From Streptomyces sp. NBC_01016 (lineage in GTDB: Bacteria; Actinomycetota; Actinomycetes; Streptomycetales; Streptomycetaceae), in contig NZ_JAPEOQ010000001.1 of assembly GCF_026341035.1 (NCBI RefSeq), positions 5,332,001 through 5,396,000 on the forward strand: 64,000 nucleotides of DNA, in the 5' to 3' direction. The notes beneath the pieces are model-generated. The model was not told the DNA's origin, did no database searches, and was given only the letters and a program-made list of their open reading frames with translations. The translations under genes were made by a program, and so were the position numbers. The number at the start of each line of letters is the position of its first letter. The stretch's first letter is position 1. Of this stretch, positions 1 through 7,537 are shown piece after piece.

Positions 1-20
1 GCGAAAGAGAGCCGCGCCTC

Positions 21-1211
21 ATGTTGATCACCGCCGCGCAAGTACTGGCCGGACCCGATCGTGACGCTGTCGCCGACGGCGCGGTGCTCGTACGCGAGGG
101 CGTCATCGCCTGCGTCGGCCCGCGCGAGGAGGTCGAGCGCCAGGCGCGGCCCGACGATCCTCGGCTCGCCTTTCCTGCCGGGACCGTGCTCCCGGGCCTG
201 ATCGATGCCCACGTGCACCTCTGTTTCGACGCGGGCCCCGACCCCGTCGCCACGCTCCAGGAGCAGGGCGACGAGGCGCTGTTCGCCGCCATGGCCGGTC
301 GAGCGCAGCAGCTGCTGAACGTCGGCGTCACGACGGTCCGTGATCTCGGTGACCGGGGCGGCCTCGCGGTGCGTCTCGCCCGGGACATCAGGGAGGGCTC
401 GGTCGTCGGCCCGCGTGTCGTCCCGGCGACGACGCCGGTCACTCCGCCCGGTGGCCATTGCTGGTTCCTCGGCGGTGAGGTCTCCGGCCCCGATGAAGTC
501 CGGCGCCTGGTGCGGCGCAACGTGGAGGCGGGCGCCGAGGTCATCAAGGTCATGGAGACCGGCGGCGGGCTCACCAAGGGTGGGGCCAAGAGTTGGGAGA
601 CCCAGCTCTCCGAGGAGGAGTTGGCGGCGCTCGTCGACGAGGCACACCGCGCCGGACTGCCGGTCGCCGCGCACGCGCACGGCGCGGACGGTATCGCCGC
701 AGCGGCCGCGGCGGGGGTCGACAGCATCGAGCACTGCACGTGGATGACGGCCGACGGATTCGAGGTCCGCCAGGACGTGCTCGACCAGATCGTCCACCGG
801 AACATCTACGTCTGCCCCACGATCAGCCCGAACTGGCGGATGCTGCCGAAGTTCTTCGGCGCCGAGCGTGCCGAGGCCATGTTCGACGCGGTGCGTCGGA
901 TGGCCGAGGCCGGTGCGCGCCTGATCGCGGGCACCGACGCGGGCGTCCAGCGCGCCGGGTTCGACGGCCTGCCCGCCAGCCTCACGTTCTACGAGCACCT
1001 GGGCCTGCCCAACGACCGCATCCTCGCGATGGCCACGACGGAAGCCGCTCGCGCGCTGGGCCTGAACGAGACGACCGGCCAGCTCACTCCCGGCTACAGC
1101 GCGGACATCCTCGTGGTGGCGGGCGACCCGCTCGCAGAGCTTGGGGCGCTGCGGTCCGTGGAGACGGTGATCGCGGCGGGCCGACTGCACGGGCCGAGAG
1201 ACAACGCGTAG
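21..1211 (+). CDS. Metal-dependent amidohydrolase (imidazolonepropionase-like family)
   Basis: A 396-residue amidohydrolase-superfamily enzyme, expected to hydrolyse an amide or cyclic amide bond in the cytoplasm. Metal-binding features are all visible: the HxH pair in IDAHVHL (His64, His66), a lysine in EVIKVMETGG (about Lys176), the AHAHG histidines near 218-220, the histidine of SIEHCTW near 238, and a late AGTDAG aspartate. The N-terminal beta-strands and the C-terminal GYSADILVVAGDPL segment form the usual composite domain. Start: ATG at 21, a few bases after GAAAGAGA. The set resembles the Xaa-Pro dipeptidase/prolidase-like branch more than true HutI. Substrate unknown; the operon context upstream lies outside the window. 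Confidence 0.9.
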   Translation: MLITAAQVLAGPDRDAVADGAVLVREGVIACVGPREEVERQARPDDPRLAFPAGTVLPGLIDAHVHLCFDAGPDPVATLQEQGDEALFAAMAGRAQQLLNVGVTTVRDLGDRGGLAVRLARDIREGSVVGPRVVPATTPVTPPGGHCWFLGGEVSGPDEVRRLVRRNVEAGAEVIKVMETGGGLTKGGAKSWETQLSEEELAALVDEAHRAGLPVAAHAHGADGIAAAAAAGVDSIEHCTWMTADGFEVRQDVLDQIVHRNIYVCPTISPNWRMLPKFFGAERAEAMFDAVRRMAEAGARLIAGTDAGVQRAGFDGLPASLTFYEHLGLPNDRILAMATTEAARALGLNETTGQLTPGYSADILVVAGDPLAELGALRSVETVIAAGRLHGPRDNA

Positions 1212-1229
1212 CGGGGGAGGCGGAGTTGT

Positions 1230-1427
1230 TCAGTCCCCGGGGCCCTCGCACGGGTCGTCGCCGGAGGCCAGTGGCCGGGTGTCAGCCGCCAGGCAGGAGG
1301 AATACACGCGCGTCGGCGTGGGCTGTGGCTCAGGTCCTGATGTGGCATTCATTGCGACGGCCAACCCGACGCCGGCGGCGACAAGCATGACCAGGACGGC
1401 GACCAGCATGACGAAGCGGATCGTCAT
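1230..1427 (-). CDS. Small membrane-anchored protein, second of a coupled pair
   Basis: A 65-residue protein with one N-terminal hydrophobic segment (about residues 4-27, alternating V/L/A/M) and a short polar tail rich in P, T and D with two cysteines (YSSCLA and DDPCEG). Its ATG overlaps the stop codon of the upstream 96-residue gene in an ATGA arrangement, so the two are probably translated together. No known family is recognised. The same plan, one membrane segment followed by an E/D-P-Q-P linker and a small extracellular tail with two cysteines, is shared with the upstream gene and suggests duplication. It could be a type II membrane protein or an uncleaved secreted peptide. Confidence 0.6.
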   Translation of the reverse strand: MTIRFVMLVAVLVMLVAAGVGLAVAMNATSGPEPQPTPTRVYSSCLAADTRPLASGDDPCEGPGD

Positions 1428-1714
1428 TCACCGCCGAAGTGGTCGCGGAGCGCCTCGTGGCAGTCGTCCTCGCCGGAGCTCCGGACGCGCGAGAACGCCA
1501 CCACCCCGTCCTTCCTGCCGTCCTCCTCGTTCTTGGCCAACTGCCTCTCGATGCCCGCGATCAGCTCGGCGCACCGGGCGCTGACGGGCTTCTCGGGTTG
1601 CGGGTCTGGCTCCGAGGAGGCGTTGATGCCGAAGGTGACGGCGAGGCCGGCCGCGCACAGCACCGCCCACGTGACAACCCACGCGCGGCGGCTCGTCGGT
1701 ATGAGTCTCGGCAC
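1424..1714 (-). CDS. Small membrane-anchored protein, first of a coupled pair
   Basis: A 96-residue protein starting MPRLIPTSRRAW, with one transmembrane helix (about residues 12-29, VVTWAVLCAAGLAVTFGI), a proline-rich linker (SSEPDPQPEKP), then a charged soluble tail that contains two cysteines (SARCAEL and EDDCHEAL). Not assigned to a known family. The linker closely resembles that of the downstream 65-residue protein (TSGPEPQPTP), and the two overlap by 4 bases, so they look like a duplicated, co-translated pair. The positively charged start places the N-terminus in the cytoplasm and the cysteine tail outside. Confidence 0.65.
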   Translation of the reverse strand: MPRLIPTSRRAWVVTWAVLCAAGLAVTFGINASSEPDPQPEKPVSARCAELIAGIERQLAKNEEDGRKDGVVAFSRVRSSGEDDCHEALRDHFGGE

Positions 1715-1807
1715 CCCGGCATCCTACGAGCGTTTCGGCGGACTTTCACCGAATCGGATCTTCTCGTCGGCGCGCTCCGTGCGGCTGCGGTGTCCATTAC
1801 AGTTCCT

Positions 1808-1885
1808 CGTGGGCCGTGACTGGCGCTGAGGTGGAGTACCACCGGGGAGCGGTCCGACAAGATGTCGTTGCCGTGCGCCTGGGCG
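1808..1885 (+). ncRNA. ZTP (pfl) riboswitch upstream of folD
   Basis: The leader of folD carries the conserved blocks of the ZTP/pfl riboswitch in order: GGGCCGTGACTGGCG at 1811-1825, GGTGGA at 1830, ACCACCGGGGAGCGG at 1838-1852, and GCCGTGCGCCTGGGCG at 1870-1885. Family knowledge: this RNA binds ZTP/ZMP, which build up when 10-formyl-tetrahydrofolate is short, and switches on folate and purine genes, very often folD. The aptamer ends only about 18 bases before the ribosome site of folD (GGAGGG at 1903-1908), and no separate terminator hairpin is visible, so control of translation start is the likelier mode. The match is by eye, not by covariance model. Confidence 0.92.
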
Positions 1886-1913
1886 AGTGGTCAGCAACGC
1901 CTGGAGGGCAACG

Positions 1914-2783
1914 ATGTCCGAGACTCGCACGGCTCACCTCATGGACGGCTCCGGCCTCGCCAATCGGATCGTCGCGGAGACCGCCGCCAGGGCGGCGGAG
2001 ATCACCGGACGTACGGGGGGCAGTCCCTGTCTGGCGACGGTACTGGTGGGCGAGGACCCCGCGTCCGCCACCTACGTCCGCATGAAGCGGGCACGGTGCG
2101 CGAAGGCAGGCATCACCTCCCGGCACATCGGCCTGCCCGCCACCACCACGACCGCCGGACTGGTGCGCACCCTCACGGAGTTGTCCGGCGATCCGGACGT
2201 GCACGGCATCCTGCTGCAGCACCCTTGCGGCCCGCACATCGACGAGCGAGCCGCGTTCGAGGTCATCGCGCCGGAGAAGGACGTCGACGGGGTCACGATG
2301 CATTCCTTCGCCGCGATGAGCTTCGCGCGGCCCGGCTTCGTGTCGTGCACGCCGGGCGGAATCATGCGGTTGCTCGAGGCGTACAACGTCGAACTCGCCG
2401 GCAAGCGGGCCGTGGTGGTGGGACGCAGCGCGATTCTCGGCAAGCCGGTCGGGATGCTCCTGCTCGCAAAGGACGCGACGGTGACCTACTGCCACTCCCG
2501 CACCACCGACCTGTCGGCGATCCTGAGGGAAGCGGACATCGTGGTGGCAGCCGTGGGGCGGCCCCGGCTGATCCACGGTGCGGACATCAAACCGGGTGCG
2601 GTCGTGATCGACGCCGGCTACAACCCCGGCAACGTCGGCGACGTGGACCATGACACCGCCCTCACCCGAGCCGGTCTGATCACCCCGGTTCCCGGTGGCG
2701 TCGGGCCGATGACCATCGCGGTGTTGCTCGAGCAGACAGTGAAGGCCGCCGCGGACCAGCTCGGAACGCCGCACCACATGTGA
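1914..2783 (+). CDS. folD: Methylenetetrahydrofolate dehydrogenase / methenyltetrahydrofolate cyclohydrolase
   Basis: A 289-residue FolD, the bifunctional enzyme that interconverts 5,10-methylene- and 10-formyl-tetrahydrofolate with NADP. Visible family features: the SATYVRMKRARCAKAGI segment with the catalytic Tyr and Lys, the active-site DVDGVTM loop (DVDGFH in many homologues), CTPGGIM, and the nucleotide-binding VVGRSAILGKPVGMLL block followed by CHSRT and PVPGGVGPMT near the end. Start chosen at 1914 because GGAGGG ends five bases before it; an in-frame GTG at 1887 lies between the riboswitch and this site and is not credible. Expression is predicted to rise when ZTP accumulates, through the riboswitch just upstream. 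Confidence 0.96.
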   Translation: MSETRTAHLMDGSGLANRIVAETAARAAEITGRTGGSPCLATVLVGEDPASATYVRMKRARCAKAGITSRHIGLPATTTTAGLVRTLTELSGDPDVHGILLQHPCGPHIDERAAFEVIAPEKDVDGVTMHSFAAMSFARPGFVSCTPGGIMRLLEAYNVELAGKRAVVVGRSAILGKPVGMLLLAKDATVTYCHSRTTDLSAILREADIVVAAVGRPRLIHGADIKPGAVVIDAGYNPGNVGDVDHDTALTRAGLITPVPGGVGPMTIAVLLEQTVKAAADQLGTPHHM

Positions 2784-2788
2784 GACCG

Positions 2789-3562
2789 CTATTCGCGCCC
2801 CCAGAACGGCGCGAGGTGCCGGTCCGCGGACCAGGGCCTGTCACCCACCAGCGTCGCCAACTGGACCAGGTCTCCCGCCACCAGGTCCCAGTCCGCGTCG
2901 GGTGTCACGTCCTTCGTCTGCGTGGGTCCGTACTCGGTCGGCCGGGCGACGAAGGCGGTCCGAAGGCCCGCGTCCCGCGCGGCGCGCAGGTCTTCGTTGT
3001 GTGCCGCCGCGAGCATGACCTGTTCGGGGCGCAGGCCCAGGAAGGCGGCGGCCCGTTCGTAGGCCTGGCGTTGGGGTTTGTACGCGCGGGTGATGTCGGA
3101 GGCGACGATCACGTCCCAGGGGAGGCCCGCGTGCTTGGCCAGGCGGGACAGGAGCGCGAGGTTGCCGTTCGACAGCGCTCCCGTCGTCACGCTCCGGGCC
3201 AGTCGTTCGAGACCGGGAACGGAATCGGCCCACGCCGGCAGCCGATGCCACGCCTCGTTGAGCCATCTCAACTCGGTCTCGTCGAACGCCGTCGGGTCGA
3301 CGCCGTGCTCGCCCAGCACGGTCCGCAGGTTCTCCGCGTGGAGCACGTCGAGCGGCACGAATCCCCGTTGACCGGTGCGTACGGGTTCCATCGCCGGCTG
3401 GTAGAGCTCCCGCCAGCGCATGGCGAACGCTGTCCCGTCGAGTGTCAGGCCGTGCCGTGCGGCGAAGTCGTCGACGGCGGCCGCGACTCCGGTCCGCCAG
3501 TCGACGACCGTGCCGAAGGTGTCGAACAGCACGGCCTCGACCTGCTGAATTCGCCCATCCAC
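2789..3562 (-). CDS. Haloacid dehalogenase, type II (HAD superfamily)
   Basis: A 257-residue HAD-family hydrolase of the (S)-2-haloacid dehalogenase type. Motif I is AVLFDTFGTVVDW with nucleophile Asp14; motif II is the LSNGN segment; motif III the AYKPQRQAY lysine; motif IV the AAHNEDLRAARDAGLRTAFV stretch typical of type II dehalogenases. The start is a GTG eight bases after GAAAGG. It is the last gene of a minus-strand run, kinase fragment - MFS - sulfatase - HAD, about 130 bases behind the sulfatase. In such a setting it may act on a sugar phosphate or a small acid rather than a true haloacid; the sequence alone does not decide this. Confidence 0.88.
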   Translation of the reverse strand: MDGRIQQVEAVLFDTFGTVVDWRTGVAAAVDDFAARHGLTLDGTAFAMRWRELYQPAMEPVRTGQRGFVPLDVLHAENLRTVLGEHGVDPTAFDETELRWLNEAWHRLPAWADSVPGLERLARSVTTGALSNGNLALLSRLAKHAGLPWDVIVASDITRAYKPQRQAYERAAAFLGLRPEQVMLAAAHNEDLRAARDAGLRTAFVARPTEYGPTQTKDVTPDADWDLVAGDLVQLATLVGDRPWSADRHLAPFWGRE

Positions 3563-3693
3563 TGGAAACGACCTTTCGTAGGCGGCGAGGACGGCCCGGT
3601 GCGGCGACGCGAAGGATCATGATGCCGCCGGAGCGTGGGCGGGGTAAATACATCAGGCGCCGCAGGCGATCCGGCGTATCCGTCGTGCTGCTC

Positions 3694-5208
3694 TCACGAC
3701 ACCACGGGGCGGCGCTGTGGCTGTGCGCCCGTGTCCGTGGGGTCGCGGTCGGTGCGGTCGAGGTCCGCCATGAAGTGCATCCAGCGGTAGAACATGTCGC
3801 CGCGGGCGCGGAGTTCCGTGTACAGCTTGTCGCTCAACTCCCGTCGCACGGTGCGATGGGCGGGGGAGGTGTACACGTTGAGCAGTTCGTGCGGGTCCTC
3901 TTCCAGGTCGTACAGCTCGTTGACGCTCTCGGGGTTCCAGACGAGCTTGTAGCGGTCGGTCCGGATCATGCGCTGCGGGTAGGGGAAGTGGTGTCCGTGG
4001 AACTCGGCAAGGATGTGCGGGCGCCAGTCCGACGGCTCCTCGCCGCGGATCAGCGGGAGCAGGCTCTGCCCGTCACCCGGGATGTCCGGAGTGATGCCGG
4101 CGAGTTCGCGGATGGTGGCGGTGAAGTCGATGAGCGAGGTGAACTGCCGGACCCGCGTGGGCTCCGTCCCCGGCACGCGGACGAGCCCGGGGATGCGGTA
4201 GATGTCCTCGTACATCGCGGGGCCCTTGTCGTTGAGGCGGTGGGCTCCGGTGAATTCGCCGTGGTCGGCGGTGAACATGATGGCCGTGCTGTCGTAGAGC
4301 CCGGCGTCGTCCAGAACGTCGAGCAGCCTGCCGATCTGGTCGTCGATCATCGTGACGTAACCCCAGTACACGGCGATCAGCTTGCGCCATTGGTCGGGGC
4401 TGAAGTGGTCGGCGGACCAGTAGTCCTTGTACCGCTCCTGCACCGCGGGCTTGCCCGCGAAGGTCTCCGCCATCGAGGCGGGGAGCACCACGTCCGCGGG
4501 GTCGTACATGTCGAAGTACTTGTCCGGCACCAGGTAGGGAAGGTGCGGGCCGAAGTACTGGCAGGCGAGGTAGAACGGCTTGCCGTCGGCCTGGTGGTCG
4601 GTGACGTAGCCGCGCAGGGTGTCGAGCGCCCTGTCGGTGAGGAACTGCTCGAAGGAGGCCTCCGTCGGCTGGTCGAGCCGGCCGGCGATGAGATGGCCGG
4701 GTGATCCGTCGGGCAGGACGCCGTGCGTGGCGTCCCTGACCTGTGGCTTCACTTGGCCCGTACGGTCCAGCCAGTCGAGGTAGCCCGGAAGGTTGGTGCC
4801 GTTGAGAGCGCCGGGCAGGTGCTCGGCGTCGTGTCCGTAGTACTCGGGTCCGCGGTCGCGCCCGACATGCCACTTGCCGACGTGTCCGACGTTGTAGCCG
4901 GCCGACCTGAGCTCACGGGACAGGATGGGGAGCCCGTCCGGCAGCTCTTCGCGGCCCCCGCTGTTCCACTCGTAGTTGGCGAGCAGCTGGTGCCGGAACG
5001 GGTGCAGGCCGGTGAGGAGGCTTGCGCGGGCGGGCGTGCAGATGGCGGTCGGGGTGTAGCAGCGGTCCAGCCTGGCTCCGTCGCCGGCGATCCGGTCGAG
5101 GTTCGGGGTGCGGACGACGTCGTTCCCGTAGCAGCCGAGGGTGTCGATCCGGTGCTGATCGGTCATCAGGAAGAGGATGTTGGGCTTGTCGGTCATGCGG
5201 TCGGTCAT
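3694..5208 (-). CDS. Type I (Cys) sulfatase
   Basis: A 504-residue arylsulfatase/choline-sulfatase-like enzyme that hydrolyses sulfate esters. It opens with NILFLMTDQHR (metal-binding Asp17), followed by the signature CTPAR at residues 57-61, in which Cys57 should be converted to formylglycine by a separate maturase not encoded here. Further metal-binding sequence is seen in MFTADHGEFTGAHRL. No signal peptide is visible, so it should act in the cytoplasm on an imported sulfated compound. It lies 31 bases behind the sugar-porter gene, probably in the same transcript, and in front of a HAD hydrolase. A second ATG four codons on (5196) is an alternative start. Confidence 0.93.
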   Translation of the reverse strand: MTDRMTDKPNILFLMTDQHRIDTLGCYGNDVVRTPNLDRIAGDGARLDRCYTPTAICTPARASLLTGLHPFRHQLLANYEWNSGGREELPDGLPILSRELRSAGYNVGHVGKWHVGRDRGPEYYGHDAEHLPGALNGTNLPGYLDWLDRTGQVKPQVRDATHGVLPDGSPGHLIAGRLDQPTEASFEQFLTDRALDTLRGYVTDHQADGKPFYLACQYFGPHLPYLVPDKYFDMYDPADVVLPASMAETFAGKPAVQERYKDYWSADHFSPDQWRKLIAVYWGYVTMIDDQIGRLLDVLDDAGLYDSTAIMFTADHGEFTGAHRLNDKGPAMYEDIYRIPGLVRVPGTEPTRVRQFTSLIDFTATIRELAGITPDIPGDGQSLLPLIRGEEPSDWRPHILAEFHGHHFPYPQRMIRTDRYKLVWNPESVNELYDLEEDPHELLNVYTSPAHRTVRRELSDKLYTELRARGDMFYRWMHFMADLDRTDRDPTDTGAQPQRRPVVS

Positions 5209-5239
5209 GCGGAGGTCTCTTTCACGTGCTGTCGGCCGG

Positions 5240-6688
5240 TCAGATGGTTTCGGGCTGTGGGGGAGCGGGGTGCTTCACCGGGGCGGGCTCGGGCCACTTG
5301 CCGCCGTTCTCCCAGTACTGCTTGATGCTCTCGAGTGGACGCCCCTTGGTCTCCGGCGCCAGCTTCCACATGAAGGCCCACGAGGCGAGGGTGATGACGA
5401 CGAATCCGATGAAGACGACCTCGCCACCGACGGCGTTGAGGATCGTGAGGAAGAACTGCGCGATGAACAGGTTGATGCCGTAGTCGACGGTCAGCGTGAT
5501 GGACGCGCCCGCCGCGCGCAGTGATCCCGGGAGGCTCTCCGAGGCGTACACCCAGATCAACGCGCCGAGACCCAGCCCGAATCCGGCCTGGAAGAGCACG
5601 AACCCGAGGATGGCCAGCACCTGCGTCGTGGTGGTCCGCACGCCGGTGACGTACGTGAGCGCGATCAGACCGTGCGCGACCGCCATGACCGCGAGGCCGG
5701 TCAGCATCAGTGGACGCCGTCCGATCCGGTCGACCCGGAGCGCCGAGAACGTGGTGGCGATCGCGGTGACCACCTGGATGGCCGCGGGGATCAGCAGGAG
5801 CGAGGTGTAGCCGCTGAACCCCATGGACTGCAGGATCAGAGGCTTGTAGTAGACGAGTGCGTTGATGCCGGTCAGCTTCATGATGGCGCCCAGACCCACC
5901 AGGAAGACAAGGGCCCGGAGATAGGGCGGACGCAGGAGTGTGCGCACGGTCTCACCGCGACGGCGGGGGCCCGCCTCCTGGGTGGCGAGCGTGGCTCGGA
6001 GGTCGGCGAGTGCCCGGACCGTGTCGACGTCACGGTCGAGCTTGCGCAGCGCTTCCTCCGCCTGGCGGTGCCGCCCCTTCATCACGTACCAGCGTGGTGT
6101 GTCCATGCGCGTGCACAGCACCCAGAAGACGGCGACCGCCGGAACGGCGGCCACGCCCAGAATCCATCGCCAGGACTCGGTGGGAGCCAGGAGGTACGCC
6201 ACGGCGTAGGCCAGCATGATGCCGATGCAGTTGGCGAGTTGGTAGATGATGACCAGCCCGCCGCGGTTCGTGGCCGGTGAGGACTCGGCGACGTACACCG
6301 GTGCGGCGACGGTGGATATCCCGATGGCGACGCCGAGCAGGAGCCGGGACGCGTCCAGGACCAGCAGGTTCGGGGCCGCGGCGCAGGTGAGGGCGAAGAC
6401 CGCGAAGCCGGCGGTGACGACCAGCATGCCGCCCCTGCGCCCGATCGCGTTGATGAGGCGGCCCGCGACCAGGGCGCCGATCAACTGGCCGACGCCGAGG
6501 ATCGTCACGATCGAGGCGGCCTGGGCCATGGTGAGATCGAAGTCGCCGGGGAGGAACAGCAGCGCACCCGCGCTGGCGCCCACGTCGTAGCCGTAGATGA
6601 CACCGACGGCGGCGGCGCTGCCGACGATGGCGAGGGGCGGCCTGCCCGCTCCTGTTGTCCGCTCCGGCGAACGCATGGGGAGTCTCAC
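5240..6688 (-). CDS. MFS sugar porter
   Basis: A 482-residue, 12-helix transporter of the sugar porter family. Visible signatures: RLINAIGRRGG in the loop after helix 2, VAPVYVAESSPATNRGG (the PxYxxE element), DRIGRRPLM in the second half, and the C-terminal PETKGRPLE that marks this family. The start is a GTG six bases after GAAAGG. It sits directly upstream of the sulfatase and downstream of a broken sugar kinase, under a promoter divergent from an RpiR regulator, so its substrate is probably a sugar or sulfated sugar. The exact sugar cannot be read from sequence. Confidence 0.9.
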   Translation of the reverse strand: MRLPMRSPERTTGAGRPPLAIVGSAAAVGVIYGYDVGASAGALLFLPGDFDLTMAQAASIVTILGVGQLIGALVAGRLINAIGRRGGMLVVTAGFAVFALTCAAAPNLLVLDASRLLLGVAIGISTVAAPVYVAESSPATNRGGLVIIYQLANCIGIMLAYAVAYLLAPTESWRWILGVAAVPAVAVFWVLCTRMDTPRWYVMKGRHRQAEEALRKLDRDVDTVRALADLRATLATQEAGPRRRGETVRTLLRPPYLRALVFLVGLGAIMKLTGINALVYYKPLILQSMGFSGYTSLLLIPAAIQVVTAIATTFSALRVDRIGRRPLMLTGLAVMAVAHGLIALTYVTGVRTTTTQVLAILGFVLFQAGFGLGLGALIWVYASESLPGSLRAAGASITLTVDYGINLFIAQFFLTILNAVGGEVVFIGFVVITLASWAFMWKLAPETKGRPLESIKQYWENGGKWPEPAPVKHPAPPQPETI

Positions 6689-6825
6689 AACGAGCCTTTC
6701 TGTCCAGTGGGTTGGCGAAGCTCATGAACACGGGCGAGGTGATGTGTGGGGAGCGAGCGGAGACGCCGGCGGAAGCGAGCAGGGACGCCGACGGAACCGA
6801 ACCGCTCCGATGCGGCTGGAGCGGC

Positions 6826-7325
6826 TCACACGGATGACAGGCCGACCCTGGTGACAAAGGCCTCGTGAGGGGCATCGCGCCGCGAGGCGAGCAGACGGGC
6901 CCCCTCAAGAGAACCGCCCAGCGGCTGTACGCGCGGCAGTTCGCGCCCGGATGCGAGCAGGAGGGTGTCGAACTCGGTCGGCAGTGCGCCCTCCAAGTGG
7001 GCGAGCCCTCCCGTCACCGTCACCGGCAGCGGCGATGTGTCACCGAGCCGGTGTGCCACGGCGATGACCGTCTCGCACCATGCGGTCGCGGCCTCGCGCA
7101 GGATGGCGTCCGCGACCGAGTCGCCCGCGGCGGCCGCCTTCGCGACGGCGGGCGCGAAGGCCGCGGTCGCCCGGGCGGTGTTGCCGCCCTGGTCCAGCGC
7201 GGCGGGCAGCTGTTCCAGCGGGCCAGGACGGCAGTCAGGGCGCTCACCTCACGGAGGCAGAAGGGAACCAGTGGATTACGTGCGTGTGCCGAGGCCAGGG
7301 AGCAGCTGGGGGTCGGTCGCTCCAT
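6826..7325 (-). pseudogene. C-terminal remnant of a BadF/BadG-type sugar kinase (N-acetylglucosamine kinase-like)
   Basis: The minus strand from about 7300 to 6826 encodes the C-terminal third of a BadF/BadG/BcrA/BcrD ATPase-family kinase: AFAPAVAKAAAAGDSVADAI, a VTVTGGLAHL nucleotide-site element and the PLGGSLEGARLLA ending. The frame is broken near 7215-7228: the upstream part (PLVPFCLREVSALTAVLARW) continues in another frame, and the shared frame runs into a stop at about 7249. The N-terminal half with the expected GxDxGGT phosphate loop is absent. It occupies the promoter-proximal place in the minus-strand sulfatase operon, so the operon has probably lost its own sugar kinase. A 500-base stretch with no working gene otherwise. 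Confidence 0.75.
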
Positions 7326-7419
7326 GGATTCGTGAGGTCGAACAGCCGCGTGGCAAGGGCTGGTGGTGCCGGGCAGGACCTCGTCCGGACGGCCGGTGAA
7401 GGTCGTCGTGACGCGGGCC

Positions 7420-7449
7420 AGTATCGAAACGGCCAGCCGTCAATGTCAA
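7420..7449 (-). promoter_or_regulatory. Promoter toward the sulfatase operon
   Basis: On the minus strand, TTGACA (7444-7449) and GATACT (7420-7425) are separated by 18 bases. The -35 box is inside the left arm of the shared operator, so regulator binding should block it. It would transcribe the kinase remnant, transporter, sulfatase and HAD gene. Confidence 0.65.
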
Positions 7450-7488
7450 TAAGTTTCCGGGGAGTTCGTCTCGGGGTTACTTATTGAC
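7445..7488. promoter_or_regulatory. Paired operator between divergent promoters (likely RpiR-family site)
   Basis: Two perfect inverted 10-base arms, GTCAATAAGT (7445-7454) and ACTTATTGAC (7479-7488), are separated by 24 bases. Each arm covers the -35 box of one of the two divergent promoters. The next gene on the plus strand is an RpiR/MurR regulator, the natural candidate to bind here and repress both directions until a sugar phosphate is present. Confidence 0.75.
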
Positions 7489-7511
7489 GTGTGCGAGGTT
7501 GCGCCTACGCT
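7484..7511 (+). promoter_or_regulatory. Promoter of the RpiR regulator gene
   Basis: TTGACG (7484-7489) and TACGCT (7506-7511) with a 16-base spacer, followed 26 bases later by the ATG at 7538. The -35 box is part of the right operator arm, which implies autoregulation. Confidence 0.65.
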
Positions 7512-7537
7512 GGTCCCCACACACGGGGAGGCTTCAC

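Noticed and set aside
21..1211. Imidazolonepropionase HutI, as part of the hut genes
   Set aside because: The family is related, but the gene is 30 kb from hutH, and its metal-site pattern and length are those of general amidohydrolase/prolidase-like proteins.
3442..4704. Long open frame opposite the sulfatase and HAD genes
   Set aside because: It is the shadow of GC-rich coding on the other strand; composition is Arg/Val/Gly-rich with no domain, and it runs through the well-supported sulfatase.
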